NCBI GenBank assembly: GCA_032622095.1
Contig: CP136068.1
Coordinates: 161,777,465 to 161,841,464, forward strand
Length of the DNA stretch: 64,000 nucleotides
Origin: Siphonodentalium dalli
Taxonomy: Eukaryota > Mollusca > Scaphopoda > Gadilida > Siphonodentaliidae
Reading direction: 5' to 3'
Both the position numbers and the translations under genes were made by a program. This document shows, in pieces, positions 24,219-35,378 of the stretch (the first letter of the stretch is position 1; every line of letters starts with the position of its first letter). A model generated the notes under the pieces. That model saw only the letters and a program-made list of their open reading frames with translations. It searched no databases and was not told the DNA's origin.

Positions 24219-24835
24219 CTGATATTCAGGGGGGTATGGGAAAATACACCACCCTAATCCGATATATAGACTGTTTGTGTGAATTTCTTAGTGCACCACG
24301 GTGAGTCAGGCCACGTATGAGGGGACGGGAGAAGCATGGTTATTCCACTCGTCTAGCTGTAGACTGTTTGTGTATAGAGAAGCATGGTTATTCCACTCGT
24401 CTAGCTGTAGACTGTTTGTGTATAGATAAGTTAGCACACTACGATGACTCACCGATCCACGGGCAGACCCCGGACGAGGAAACAGAATTTATCATTTTAA
24501 CATGCCAATACAGTTTGCGTTTCGAATTCATCCCGTATCCACCGATCGATATCTATACTCTCATCGATTTGATCTAACAAACATCTTACTACAGGCCGCG
24601 GCGCGCTGTAAAATCATACCCGCCGAAACAGTATCAAATATTACTCGGGAACCCTCAGTCTCGTATCCTGATTAATTGTCCCGATGTTCTGTGCAAAACA
24701 CAATCACATCGCGTTTCTCAAAGTAAAATATAACCTCGCGGGGAAAAGAGTGGAAAGTATAGTAACCTGCAAGGCAGAGTGCATCGCCCTGCTACGCTGG
24801 TATGGCCACTGCCTCCACGTACACATACTGTGATG
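24219..24835. other. Low-evidence coding-like stretch with 48-bp duplication
   Basis: A 48-bp segment (24330-24377) is repeated exactly at 24378-24425, starting AGAAGCATGGTTATTCC. Because 48 is a multiple of three it duplicates 16 residues (EKHGYSTRLAVDCLCI) inside an 86-codon open frame (24317-24577, plus). The remaining residues include DDSPIHGQTPDEETEF. I recognise no family. It could be a fragment of an exon or chance. Downstream, 24578-24835 shows nothing certain. Confidence 0.3.
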
Positions 24836-25362
24836 CAGGGTTCGCGCTGACACTTGCCAAATTTGCCAATGGCAAACATAATTCACATTTGGCAAAAAAT
24901 ATTTTCATTTGGCAAAAGTTTTGACAAGTCACTTTTTAATTCCTCAAGAAATTTGAAAAATATTGGTCAATCAATACCATTTATTTCAGGAAACTCTTGC
25001 AACATAATTATATTAGTGGTGTTTTATAATGTTTAGAAAAAGTGAACACCTCTATTAAGATGCAGTTAATCTCATAGCAGTAGTACCGATGGTTGGAGGG
25101 ATTACTAGTATTAAGTATGGTGGTGGTGGTGTTTACAGAGCTAATCTCCTGTGATATATCTTTAATACCTCCTCTGTGGAGAGTCAGCTTATAATGATCA
25201 ACTAACTGCTTTTCTATCGATATCAAAAGTCGTTCAAACCGCGAGTGTCGAAACATAAGACTTAAGGTTGCAGAAAATTATGCTATCAGGCAGAGCATTT
25301 GGCAAATGGCAACAAATATTTCCATTTTGGCAAACATAAATTTTCGTCCAGCGCGGACCCTG
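24836..25362. mobile_element. hAT-like MITE with CAGGG ends (527 bp)
   Basis: Ends are CAGGGTTCGCGCTG (left) and CAGCGCGGACCCTG (right), an inverted pair with one mismatch. They are followed inward by inverted TTTGCCAA-rich segments (24858-24920 and 25285-25340). CAGGG termini are typical of hAT elements. Immediately flanking are direct repeats of 17 bp, GTACACATACTGTGATG (24819-24835) and GTACACATACTGTAAGG (25363-25379), longer than the usual 8-bp hAT duplication. The internal ORFs are short and unrecognised. Confidence 0.75.
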
Positions 25363-25379
25363 GTACACATACTGTAAGG

Positions 25380-25878
25380 ACATATCTCATTTGCTTGGTT
25401 ACAATTTATTTTGCATTATTCTGAGAAACAGAAATGTCCATATTCATCTTTAAATAAAACAAGTTAGAGTTAATTACGAAAATATACGTGATGGCAGCGG
25501 TCAGACCAACGTAGCGATGAGACTGAACTAAATCGAGCAGTTTGAGAAAGTAGTAGGGCGGTACGGAACAATTATGAATAATTATTGTTCAGAAGTTCTG
25601 GAGAAAAAACGGCTTATTCTCACTTATCCGGCAGGGATGTGTGAATGCATCTGAGCCGGCAGGTTATAGTCTGTTTTTACAATGCGTGACTAGTGATCGC
25701 ATCGCGGCAAGCAGTGTTTGTTTAAGCAAAGTGTAGCCCAAACTTACCGGCAATGACTGTATATCACGATATGAACTCTTGTCACTGAAAACAACTCAAG
25801 TGAGTGATTTCCAGAGATCATCATGTTCTCATGCTAACATATAAATTACAGAGATTCACAAAGACAGATCATATCAAA
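25380..25878. other. Gene-free spacer upstream of the transposase relic
   Basis: AT-rich sequence with no repeat or promoter motif that I can defend. It could contain the 5' flank of the transposase gene. Confidence 0.4.
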
Positions 25879-26180
25879 ATGGCAAACGCTCAAGTACACA
25901 TCTATTTCATTCCTAATGCTCGCGGTGGTAAATATCTCATCTAAGTATAAGTTCTGTGTTAAGTCTCGAAGAAACGACAGTGTACGTTGGCGATGCTGTT
26001 CGAAGACATGCAGTGCTACTGTAAATACCAAGAACGACATCGTGACATCATACAAAAGCCAGCATAACCACGAATCAGACCAGGCCCAAATTGCTGCTGA
26101 AACCATCATCGCTAAGCTCAAAAACTTAGTTCGACAGACATCCAGACCAGTCACTGCTATTTACCAGGAAGAAATATCTA

Positions 26181-26389
26181 GTATGTATATCTTTGGAAAT
26201 AATAACAATATAGTCTAGTATTAACAATACAATATAGTCTAGTGTTAACAATACACTATAGTCTAGTCTTAATTTTATTCTTATCTATCATATTATAATT
26301 GAAAACGCTCTTTATTATATTTCAACAATCATAAAACAAGGAATACATTAAAAACTAAAACAATTCTTATATATCATAACTCCCACGAG
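26181..26389 (+). other. Probable phase-1 intron in the transposase relic (209 bp)
   Basis: The donor is A/GTATGT at 26181 and the acceptor ACGAG at 26389. Joining the flanks keeps the reading frame: EEIS, one bridging codon, then RNAIQLPERYTKTT leading to the conserved FLLIDDG. The intron includes three copies of an ATATAGTCTAGT-type 26-bp repeat (26207-26270). Splicing is inferred only from frame and motif continuity. Confidence 0.6.
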
Positions 26390-27011
26390 AACGAAATGCC
26401 ATTCAGCTACCAGAACGGTATACAAAGACGACAATGGACAGAGAATTTCTACTCATCGACGATGGTACGACTGACAGACTACTCATCTTCAGCACCGACG
26501 AGAATATGCAGCACTTGTCGAACGCCCAGATGTTCTTCTGCGATGGAACATTCGACAAATGCCCGAAGACATTCCAACAGCTATATTCCATACATGCGTT
26601 TATCGACGGCCAGATGCACCCTCGTCTACGGCCTACTACCGGACAAGAAGAAATCGACCTATGAGATATGTTTTCGACTCCTCAGCCTGAAAGCAGCAGA
26701 ATTTTCAACACCACTAACACCAAATTACTGCTATACGGACTTCGAAATCGGAGCACAGAATGCCATCAGAACAGTATTTCCTGGTGTGATAATGCGAGGA
26801 TGCTATTTCCACTACAGCCAGGCAAGTATGCAACAACAACGGCCAAACTTCCGTACGAAGAAGCTGATTCGAAGGGCAACTGGTTTACCATTCCTGTCGG
26901 TAGGTGATATCAGCGACGCCTGGTTCGAAGTACTTGAAGGGGCACCAGCAGGTAACGACATCGAGAAATTCACGGACCCAGTCACATCGTACTGGGTGGA
27001 AGGCGACCCCG

Positions 27012-27144
27012 AGAGGACTTTAAAAAAGCATTTTGCTTGTTGTCCAATCCTCTTCATAAATCTATATATTTCTACATGTATATTATGTTTATGTCATATG
27101 TTTGATTTTTTGAAATAAATATTGTTTACACCAAGGCGACCCCG
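27012..27144. repeat. 133-bp insert bounded by a 12-bp direct repeat
   Basis: AAGGCGACCCCG occurs at 27000-27011 and again at 27133-27144. Removing one copy and the intervening DNA restores the transposase frame from YWVEGDP to NHFDNDGPRTTN. The insert is AT-rich and has no GT at its left border, so it is not a standard intron. It looks like a small insertion with target duplication, or a filled break. Confidence 0.65.
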
Positions 27145-27257
27145 GTAGACAGACATGAAATCACTTCGACAATGACGGTCCAAGAACAACAAACCATGTC
27201 GAAGGCTGGCATAAGAAACTGCAAAATTATCTGCCGGGGGGCAAGCCGAACCGGTAA

Positions 27258-28162
27258 ATCAGCCCAAATGTTGCTTAAATAAAAAAACTGTAAAACAGTT
27301 AAAAACCTAAGTAACTGCAGATACAGACTATAAGCGGCAACTCTTTCATGTTGAGGATTATCACACATACCTCCGATACAATACTTGCCGGACAAGTGAG
27401 AACATCTCGAAAAAACATAACCTCGCTCGGAGCGGTTCAAACAGTGGATATATACATGTAAGTCTAAATTGTTACACGGCAAACTTCAAACTTGTGTCGC
27501 CTTATAAGAGCTACAAACGATCAGCTTAGTCGTGTGATCGGCAGACGATCCGGTTTTAGATCATTCATAGTTCATGTGATAACTTCTAACTTGTATAGCA
27601 AGCGCATCTAGTCGTACACGTTAAGACTTAATATGACCAGTTTACGTGTGTAACTTTAAGGCTAATAACATACCACTTTGTCCCCACAACATAAGTTCCT
27701 ATATAGTTCAACTCATTTCGTGATGTGAATTAAGTGAACTGTGATAGACACATGTGTGTGAAGTTAGTTTGACGTTGGACATTAGTGGACATTCGGTGTA
27801 AAGTTGGTTGGACGACCGTGGACATTCGCGGTGTGATGTTAGTTTGATATTGGACGTTAGTGGACATTCACAAAATATCTTCGACTCGCACTTGGGGAAA
27901 GGATAAGCCGCTCTATTTTGGTCAAATCGGTTTTTTATGGGAATAATAATTTCTTCATTAAAGATCCCTGTTGAATTCCCAAGCATATTCCTCCACTGGT
28001 TCAGCCTCTATCCTCTACACTCGAAATGTTCACATAATGTTCTAAGTCCGAATGTCCTTTTCCCATTTGATAGACTTTCAAACAGACATTCAAATATATG
28101 TTTGATGCAACTTATAGGGTTCTTAGTCGATATATTTGTTTGTTTGTTGATACCAAATACAT
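27258..28162. other. Gene-free stretch with a short GGACATT repeat
   Basis: Between 27760 and 27870 the words TTAGTTTGACGTTGGACATTAGTGGACATTC recur as about two 75-bp units. Otherwise I see nothing. The minus-strand frame at 27126-27482 is a shadow of the transposase 3' end. Confidence 0.45.
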
Positions 28163-28628
28163 TTATAATAAGTGACCCGCCATATCAAATCCAGTCGTAA
28201 GTCGGGATTTTTTTACCCTGTGCCAATGCATTCTCTTATATATGCGAGTCGACCATAGGTCGCCTCGCATATATAAGAGAATGCATTGGCCTAACAATTT
28301 TTCATTATTTTTTTAAAATAAATGTTTCTTACAATTTTTAGGACATAAAATAAAAAAACATCCATTACCCTGCAGGGAGCCCCACACATATATAGAAGCA
28401 TATAGAAGATTGTCGTCTGCTCATGTTTGTCTGGGGCTCTGTATGGGTGAAATTATAAAATTGTTAAAGAATACAAGACAAAATTATAAAAATTGTAAAA
28501 AAAATTGTTAGGCCAATGCATTCTCTTATATATATGCGAGGCGACCTATGGTCGACTCGCATATATAAGAGAATGCATTGGCACAGTCCCGACTTACGAC
28601 TGGATTTGATATGGCGGGTCACATATAT
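28163..28628. mobile_element. Palindrome-bearing element, type A (copy 2)
   Basis: Ends are AGTGACCCGCCATATCAAAT and its complement, with GTCGTAAGTCGGGATTTT subterminals. Palindromes lie at 28220-28289 and 28512-28583; the second has an extra TA in one arm. The loop hairpin GAGCCCCACACATATATA ... TGTCTGGGGCTC is present. Orientation is opposite to copy 1. Confidence 0.85.
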
Positions 28629-28919
28629 GTGTATGGCATATATAGAGGATCTCAAACAAATTTAACCACAAACATAATTATATGGAATACGAACATCAAG
28701 TATTTGAATTTAACTATCATAGTTGCATTTAACTAGAACAGTTGAATATGGATATTGCAGTTTTGTGATTTTGATAAAATCCAAAACCGCATTTTATATA
28801 AATGGTTGAAAATCAGTGTCACACTAATTAATGCGGTGTTGGTGGTTGTGGAGAACGATTGAGTCCTCGTGGTAATGGCTGCGGTCACACCTATAACACA
28901 GTAGCGAGGGCATTGTAGG

Positions 28920-29355
28920 AGTGGTGTGACATCTTATTATGGTGGAGTTTAATGTCAATTTGTCATCATAATTACTACACCATAGCTAGCCATGTCGCCC
29001 GCTGCGTTTTCACCGAGTCAACTAAGCTCTACCGCGACCCGTTGAATTATCATACGTTGTTGTCCCTTATGAGCCTGGGCACGTTACTTGTGGGAAAACT
29101 GGAATGAACACAAAATGACATATAAACCGTATGAGTGCCGGTCAAAACCAATGATTTCCTCCATACATTCTGATACAGATAAAAAATAAATAAAACGAAT
29201 GTAATGAGTAGAGATCAACCTTGATGAGACGCAATGGGTTAACAGATCCAGTCGACCCATTGTGCGAAAACTCAGCGGGCGACATGGCTAGCTATGGCAT
29301 AGTAATTATGACCAATTGTCACCAAACTCCACCATAATAAGATGTCACACCTTCT
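28920..29355. mobile_element. Inverted-repeat element (about 430 bp)
   Basis: GTGACATCTTATTATGGTGG (28927) through CATAGCTAGCCATGTCGCCC (about 28980-29000) is mirrored by GGGCGACATGGCTAGCTATG and CCACCATAATAAGATGTCAC (29277-29349). The arms are about 90 bp and the loop about 260 bp. No ORF. Likely a MITE. Confidence 0.8.
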
Positions 29356-29411
29356 AATAAGAAAGGCTACTATCGCTACCGCGCGTGGTACGTGTGTCCG
29401 CAGCCAATGTC

Positions 29412-29736
29412 GTTCTCAATAGAACCATACAAATATGGATATCATTGGAACCGGCTCCTTGACCACATTGTGATAGTTACAGTTATGCCCTGTGCCAATG
29501 CATTCTCTTATATATGCGAGTCGACCATAGGTCGCCTCGCATATATAAGAGAATGCATTGGCCTAAAAAAAATCTTTTTTTAACACTTTTTACCATTTTT
29601 TCTTACATTCTTTAACAATTTTATAATTTTTAATGTGTTAAGCCAATGCATTCTCTTATATATGCGAGGCGACCTATGGTCGACTCGCATATATAAGAGA
29701 AAGCATTGGCACAGGGCCGTTCTGTTGGGTAAAGGG
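29412..29736. mobile_element. Type B palindrome element (copy 4, left end truncated)
   Basis: It starts within the subterminal region (TCAATAGAACCATACAAATA) and lacks the left CCCTTT end. The right end TGTTGGGTAAAGGG is followed by TTAA (29737-29740). Palindromes lie at about 29493-29562 and 29641-29710; the latter has an AAGCATT substitution in one arm. Confidence 0.85.
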
Positions 29737-29998
29737 TTAATGTTTCAGTATTTTTAGCTATTATAAGATTAAAATAAGCTGGCGCAAAAGGTTTCAACAC
29801 GAATATTACACAGTCCAATTCAACTATTATAGTTATGCAGGATGTGCCCTGAACTGTTCAAGCCAAGTGGATAGCTTCGCACTGAACGGTGAGGCATATC
29901 CTACATTCAACTATTATAGTTACAGTTAAGGAGGGGGGTCAAGTGACACTTTGTGAATCGGGATTTCCATGTAAATCTCTACAGCAAACGTTCTGGGT

Positions 29999-30236
29999 CG
30001 TTCAGAAACTCGAAATTGCCGACATTCTGGCTCGTTCAGAAACTCGAAATCGCCGGCATTCTGGCTCGTTCAGAAACTCGAAATCGCCGGCATACTGGCT
30101 CGTTCAGAAACTCGAAATTGCCGGCATTCTGGCTCGTTCAGACACTCGAAATCGCCGGCATGCTGGCTCGTTCAGAAACTCGAAATTGCCGGCATTCTGG
30201 CTCGTTCAGACACTCGAAATCGCCGGCATACTGGCT
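29999..30236. repeat. 34-bp minisatellite, 7 copies
   Basis: Perfect spacing of 34 bp. Units begin CGTTCAGAAACTCGAAATYG and vary at CGGCATTCTG/CGGCATACTG. The period is not a multiple of three. Two overlapping frames read through the array on the plus strand, which is why 115- and 138-codon ORFs appear. Confidence 0.95.
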
Positions 30237-30409
30237 CGTTCAGATATACTCTTTTATCACTCCAGTTATGGCTGTCTCCGTCGCTTTCGATTTCCGTTGA
30301 TGTAGATATACTTGTACATATATATGTTCTTAACAACTTAGCAGCGAATACCCATGTAACTATAAACTTGTGAGCAATGCAAATAATGTATCTCCATTCA
30401 GGATGACAA

Positions 30410-30510
30410 AAAAACATGAACAACACACAACAACAACAACCATGAACAACACAAAACAACAACCCAACAACAACAACAACAAACGCAACAACAACGACAG
30501 CAACAATAAC
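30410..30510. repeat. CAA-rich microsatellite
   Basis: Interrupted (CAA)n and AACAACAAC runs. The leucine-rich minus-strand ORFs covering it (30360-30665) are a consequence of this composition. Confidence 0.9.
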
Positions 30511-33500
30511 AAGGTCATAGTTTTCACGGATACATGCATGAATATATAGAAAACCAGAATGATGTCTTCGAAATTCACATTGGGGAGCAAATTTAGTTTA
30601 ATTAAAATTGAACATTTGCTCCAGATTGGTGCAGTTTGAGATGCAATCGCATACTCTATAATCACACAGGCGTATCTAGTTATATTTCTGGCCCACAGGG
30701 ACGCGGTGACAAGGAGTATATGTGTGAGGGAGAGGGTATCTCACCCAAACTTTAACCATCATTTTGAACAGTTTGAGATTTCATGTCTGGCATAAAATTA
30801 GTTTGAAATTTCAGACCACGAATAAGATTAACTTGCTCTTATTTTATAACTAGAATTTTGTCAGTCTGATAAATATCCAGACTCCGTCTCATTAATTTCA
30901 TCTGCGCCTGACGACACCGGCATTCCATCTGATATCAGAGATAACGGGGGAATTCCTTATTTTGTGAAAACTCATTAATATTCATAAGGCAATGTTTATC
31001 ATTGCGATACACCCACATATCAACACACGTGCGCCCGAGGTCATGTAAACATTAACGAGTAGTCACTCTTACTCTATAACCAATTCCCGTGCAATAAAAT
31101 GCTCACTTCAAGGTTTGCTTCACTATACATGCAGAATACAAGTTTCGCCATTCAAATGCTAAAATAAAGAACAATGCAATGAAAATATAGCGATAAGCAC
31201 GCTATAATGCATAGTATTGAGCTGTACCTCGGTAATTGTGCGTCATCTCCTTATCTAGACTACGCGCTTGACATTTACTATACGATTACTCGAAGCTGTA
31301 ATGATCCTTATATGGCACGTGACGTAATATCCATAGGTTAGGAGAAAATACTTTGTTTTGAATATCTTTGCAAATACAATTCTATTATGTATACTTGTTC
31401 TGTCTGATCATTCCCCAATTATGAAAAAACGTACGTTAGTTCCGATTTTGAACATACGACGTTTGGTCAGTTAAGATGCGCGACGCTGACGTGTATAGTT
31501 TATTCGATAACTTCATGAGATTGCAGTCAACTACCGCGGGTGTGGCTTGTATGAATAAGTGAATATTAATTGAATTTGCAGGAAGCTATTCCTTGGTCAA
31601 GCAACGCATCTTCGCTGCGCACTGGCTCGATTTATCCCGTTTGAAATAATGTTAACCATGTTTAGACCGTAAGTTGATTGGAATGAAACACGGTCCAATT
31701 TTTATTTAGACTGGTATTTTGTGTGAATTGTTTTGTTTTTATACCAAAAGTCGAATATATTTTCCAAATTTCCGTCAACATTTTGGACTGAAATAGCCTA
31801 ACGAAATAGCTTATCAAGGAACACGCATAAACACAGGAATATATTCCATCTTTTGTTTGTTCAATATTTTAAAAGTTGCCTGTCAGAACAGGTCCGAAAA
31901 TCCAAAAGCTCCCATTTTTGAACTGTTGGCGTATTTACGCGAATTATATATTCCAAAATATTATTGGGATAATGCGAACCGCAATAAATTTCATGGACTA
32001 CTTTCTCTTGAAAACATGAGCGTTTTGAAAAGACTGAGCATATTTATTAAATTAGCATTGAAAAAGATTACTTAATATATTATTAGCTATAGATGAGAAC
32101 GTATATTTATATATATATATATATATCTAATGCAACACATCCCTAAATTGGAAATTGCATAATTATTCAATGTACTTTTTAATGGATTGTACGTGTTGTG
32201 TCTAGTTATAATATTATTATGAATTTGTTATGGAAATATTATTTGATAATTGTTAACGTATAAACTGCTTGCATATATTGTTTGTATATATGTATATATG
32301 GCTTAAATATCGGCTTCACAAAACATAAACAATCTGCGTATCAAGCGTAGATATTCATGGCATGATATTAGCAAACTCCATGCAGTGTTTACCTCCCTTT
32401 GTGACTCGGTAAGACCGCTGCTACCGGCGACAGTTAACCCACATTGGGTGGACCTCCGCGATATTAAGATACATACTAAGGAACAGAGCAGCATGCTGCC
32501 CATGTTAAGCACACAAAATATCGAGAAAAAAAATTGTGCCAATTTTGAACCTTAAGTTTGAAAAGACCCACTAAAACCGAAGAACTATATTTCGAATCGG
32601 TGTGATTAGGTTCTCCGATTATTTTATCACCACAAAAGTCTAAACGCACGTGTACGACCTTATCACAATTCGCACGGCAAGTCAAACACAAGAATTTTGC
32701 AATTTCGATGAGTAGCTTGCGAAAATCGTCAACAAAACTACCGCTCCGATTTCCCATCCTGTCTTTATGTTTTAGTGCTGGAATTGTTCTCAAAGCATAT
32801 AGAAAATTTTACTTTGGAGCGATCGTGTTTCGCCATTTTTGCTGAAAAATGTAGACACACAGACCAGTACACAGCCGATGGCAGAGTCAGAAAGGAAGTA
32901 TGACTGGTGCGCTCTGGTGGAGATTGTGATATTAGTTTTGGGATGACCCCACACTGCACTGCGCCGTATAACACTGTACCGCGTGACTTCTCCTTTTATT
33001 ATTCGCCGCCGCCGTTTTGTTAGTGCCTCAGAGTCATCCAATATGTAGATATCTTACGCGGAGTTAGATCGCGGCTCACTACGAGATATTAAGTATATGA
33101 AATGACAAGACGCACATTAATTTATATAGGGCCACGACAAATTGGATATTTGAAAAACGTAAATGTCGTACGCCGTGCGATGGAGTCCTACTATCGGTGA
33201 TTGGTATGCGAGAATCGGAGCGTTATCGTCAGACGCTTGTTTATGACGCCAAATTAAAGGGAAGAAACTCGTGTGACTCATCCGTCGGAAGAGGTCATAC
33301 ACTTAAGAGTACACTGATTTATCCAAATGTGGCCGGAATTTCCCCTGATCATACTCGAAGTATGCGGCTCGTGATCGAGTTAGTTCGGTTGCACTATTAT
33401 GTGTGATGTATGGGCTTATAAACTATACCATCAGCACTGGTCATGTGGTCCGGCTGATTTTCTGGGTACTGTTGGTGGGTCGTGCAGCCTGCTGTATAAA

Positions 33501-33940
33501 TATGGTGCTTGTATGTCAAATTAAGCAATGCTGTTAAGGAAAAGTACAGTTGTGTTTTTTTCCAAAGTTGTCATGCTTGTCGTGTTTGGATAATCAGAGC
33601 GATTTGAGCACCAGCGTGGGTATGAATTAACATCCAAGAACATATTGGGTGCGTTTACATTGGTGTAAACAGTATTTATTTAAAAAAATCAAACATATAA
33701 CATAGACACAATATACATGTAGAAATATAGAGATTTGTGACGAGGATCGGACAACAAGCAAAATGCTTTTTTTTACAGTCCTCTCCTCGTGGAATAAATG
33801 TTACCTCGAGTGACAGAAATATCACTTGAGGTAAAGCAGACGGGATATATAATTTTGTTTGATTGGAATATTGTTTGGGATTGAGATACGATATAACATT
33901 GTAATGCGGAAGTTATGGGTGAGAAAGAGAATGGAAGACA
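30511..33940. other. Gene-free stretch of 3.4 kb
   Basis: No convincing exon, RNA gene or element ends. A (TA)n run lies at 32103-32125. The segment near 32380-32460 contains CTCCCTTTGTGACTCGG, a word often seen in invertebrate repeats. Several 60-105 codon frames at 32303-33406 show no domain. A repeated word, AAGAACATAT(T/A)GGG ... CGTTTACATTGGTGTA, occurs at 33640 and again at 34811. Confidence 0.4.
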
Positions 33941-34045
33941 ATGAAAGAGAGAGAGATAGAGATAGAGCGAGAGAGAGATATATATAGAGAGAGCGTGTGT
34001 GAGCGTGAGCGAGTGAGAGAGAGGGAGAGAGAGAGGGGAGAGAGG
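33941..34045. repeat. GA-rich microsatellite
   Basis: Interrupted (GA)n/(GATA)n tract. Serine/leucine-rich minus-strand frames here are low-complexity products. Confidence 0.95.
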
Positions 34046-35050
34046 TTTGACACAACATACATGTGATACAAAATAACACAATAAACATCCGTTCAGTGGG
34101 GGAATCACTTGCACGAGTGCGTCACACACGAAGGAGAAAAAGCGGTTCGTGCGAAGGGAATCTAGCCGCGTCACCTGAAATGATTATGAGAAACGGCCAC
34201 TATGCGTTTACATTAAGTGCCGAAAAGGAATAATATGGTAACCGTTTAGGAAGCCATATAATCAAGCGCTAGCAACTGATGACGCTCTCCGGTGTCATTT
34301 CGAACTTTCCAAAATGTGGGAACCTTATTTAAAGGTTCAAAATTGTCTATTTTGGCTATTTAACTTTACTTTGATACGGTATGTAACTTCCAAATCTCTT
34401 TTCCAAATTTCTGTAAACCGCGCCTGGATCATGTATAATTTTTTTTTTATCACGATGGACGAGGAAACCTGTACCTGTACAAATTGGGCAACAGAACCAT
34501 AAAACATCCCCTTATCTTTAATATGTCTTACAGCTACGTTCCTTTTCCATCGTGATATATGCATACACCTATTTTATAAACATATCACGTGAAAAATTAC
34601 ATGTGTGACGACAGAATGATCAGCCATGTTACTATCCTGTATCCTTGTTTACTTGTAGATAGCCGAGGGGTCACTCTCGGTTACCAGTCGACCCTTCATA
34701 CTAGTATTTTCCTGCTAGTCCTGGGTGGCGGTGTGTTGCTATGCACACAGTTTGAAGTTATTAGGTCTGATATCCACTTTGCCATGCTGGCATAAACCAT
34801 AAAACTTCCAAGAACATATAGGGTTCGTTTACATTGGTGTAGATATGTGTACATTTCTACACACACTAGTGTAAACGGGTACATACAGAACTGCACACAT
34901 AAATCAAACGGTAATCGTTCGTGTGAGAAAAAAAATGGTATCCGTTAAAAGTCACGGTCAACACCGAGGCATTGTGACAGGCAATTCAGATTTGATTAAT
35001 CATTACTGGGGCTTGGCATGTATGTGCTTAACCTGTGTCATGGGGTAGGG
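34046..35050. other. Gene-free stretch with a small TTTACAC hairpin
   Basis: Near 34826-34880 GTTTACATTGGTGTAGATAT is followed by an imperfect inverse (ACACACTAGTGTAAAC). Nothing else is supported. Confidence 0.4.
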
Positions 35051-35056
35051 TTAGGG

Positions 35057-35272
35057 GGTGTACAATTGGAAATTTCCTACCTGACACAACATGTGTTGAA
35101 ATTGTTCTTGTAGTTTGAATTTCCAACAATTTATTAGTGGGGAATTTGTTGTTTTAGACCGACATTTGCAAATATTCCTACTTTTCGTAGAAAAGATTTG
35201 ACTGAAATGACCATCAGTTGGAAATGTTCCAACCTTAGATATGGGTGTCAGGTTGGACATTTCCAACACTTC
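35057..35272. repeat. Dispersed repeat E, further copy
   Basis: Shares GGAAATTTCCTACCTGACAC, TTGTTTTAGACC, TGACCATCAGTTGGAA and GTGTCAGGTTGGACATTTCC with 21722-21960, in inverse orientation. Both ends carry GTTGGAAATTTCC-like palindromes. Confidence 0.75.
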
Positions 35273-35378
35273 AGGCCAAACTTTTGAGAAAGAATTTTGC
35301 GATTTTCATGCTCATGTTTCAAATTTCACACCGGACCGACAGTGGATCTGGAGTTGGTTTAAACATATTTTATTAAGT

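Larger units (their letters stand above)
25879..27257 (+). pseudogene. Broken FLYWCH-domain MULE-type transposase gene
   Basis: An N-terminal FLYWCH-type zinc finger is visible: RGGKYLI (25909-25941), YKFCV, WRCCSKTCSA and HNH at about 26071. A MULE transposase core follows, with CDGTF (catalytic Asp codon 26542-26544), QLYSIHAF, LLPDKK, TDFE (Asp codon 26738-26740) and GCYFH (Cys/His codons 26801 and 26810). Finally DGPRTTNHVEGWHKKL appears (27174-27221). MULE enzymes cut and join DNA through an acidic triad. The frame is broken at about 25942 and again at 26620 (one extra base), by an insert at 27012-27144, by TGA at 27156-27158 where this family normally has Trp, and by TAA at 27255. A GT-AG intron fits at 26181-26389. 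This is a dead transposon or a decayed host gene, with no terminal inverted repeats identified. Confidence 0.85.

Noticed and set aside
24601-24684. Possible exon after a TACTACAG acceptor
   Set aside because: Only a short open frame and a generic acceptor; no donor, homology or partner exon.
25916-27118. Intact host FLYWCH gene
   Set aside because: Two frame breaks, an insert with direct repeats and a TGA within the conserved segment make an intact gene unlikely on this sequence.
29999-30236. Regular 34-bp repeats as a possible CRISPR array
   Set aside because: Repeats are contiguous with no unique spacers; eukaryotic context; ordinary minisatellite.
33773-34174. 133-codon Ser/Leu-rich ORF
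   Set aside because: Produced by the GA-rich microsatellite on the opposite strand.
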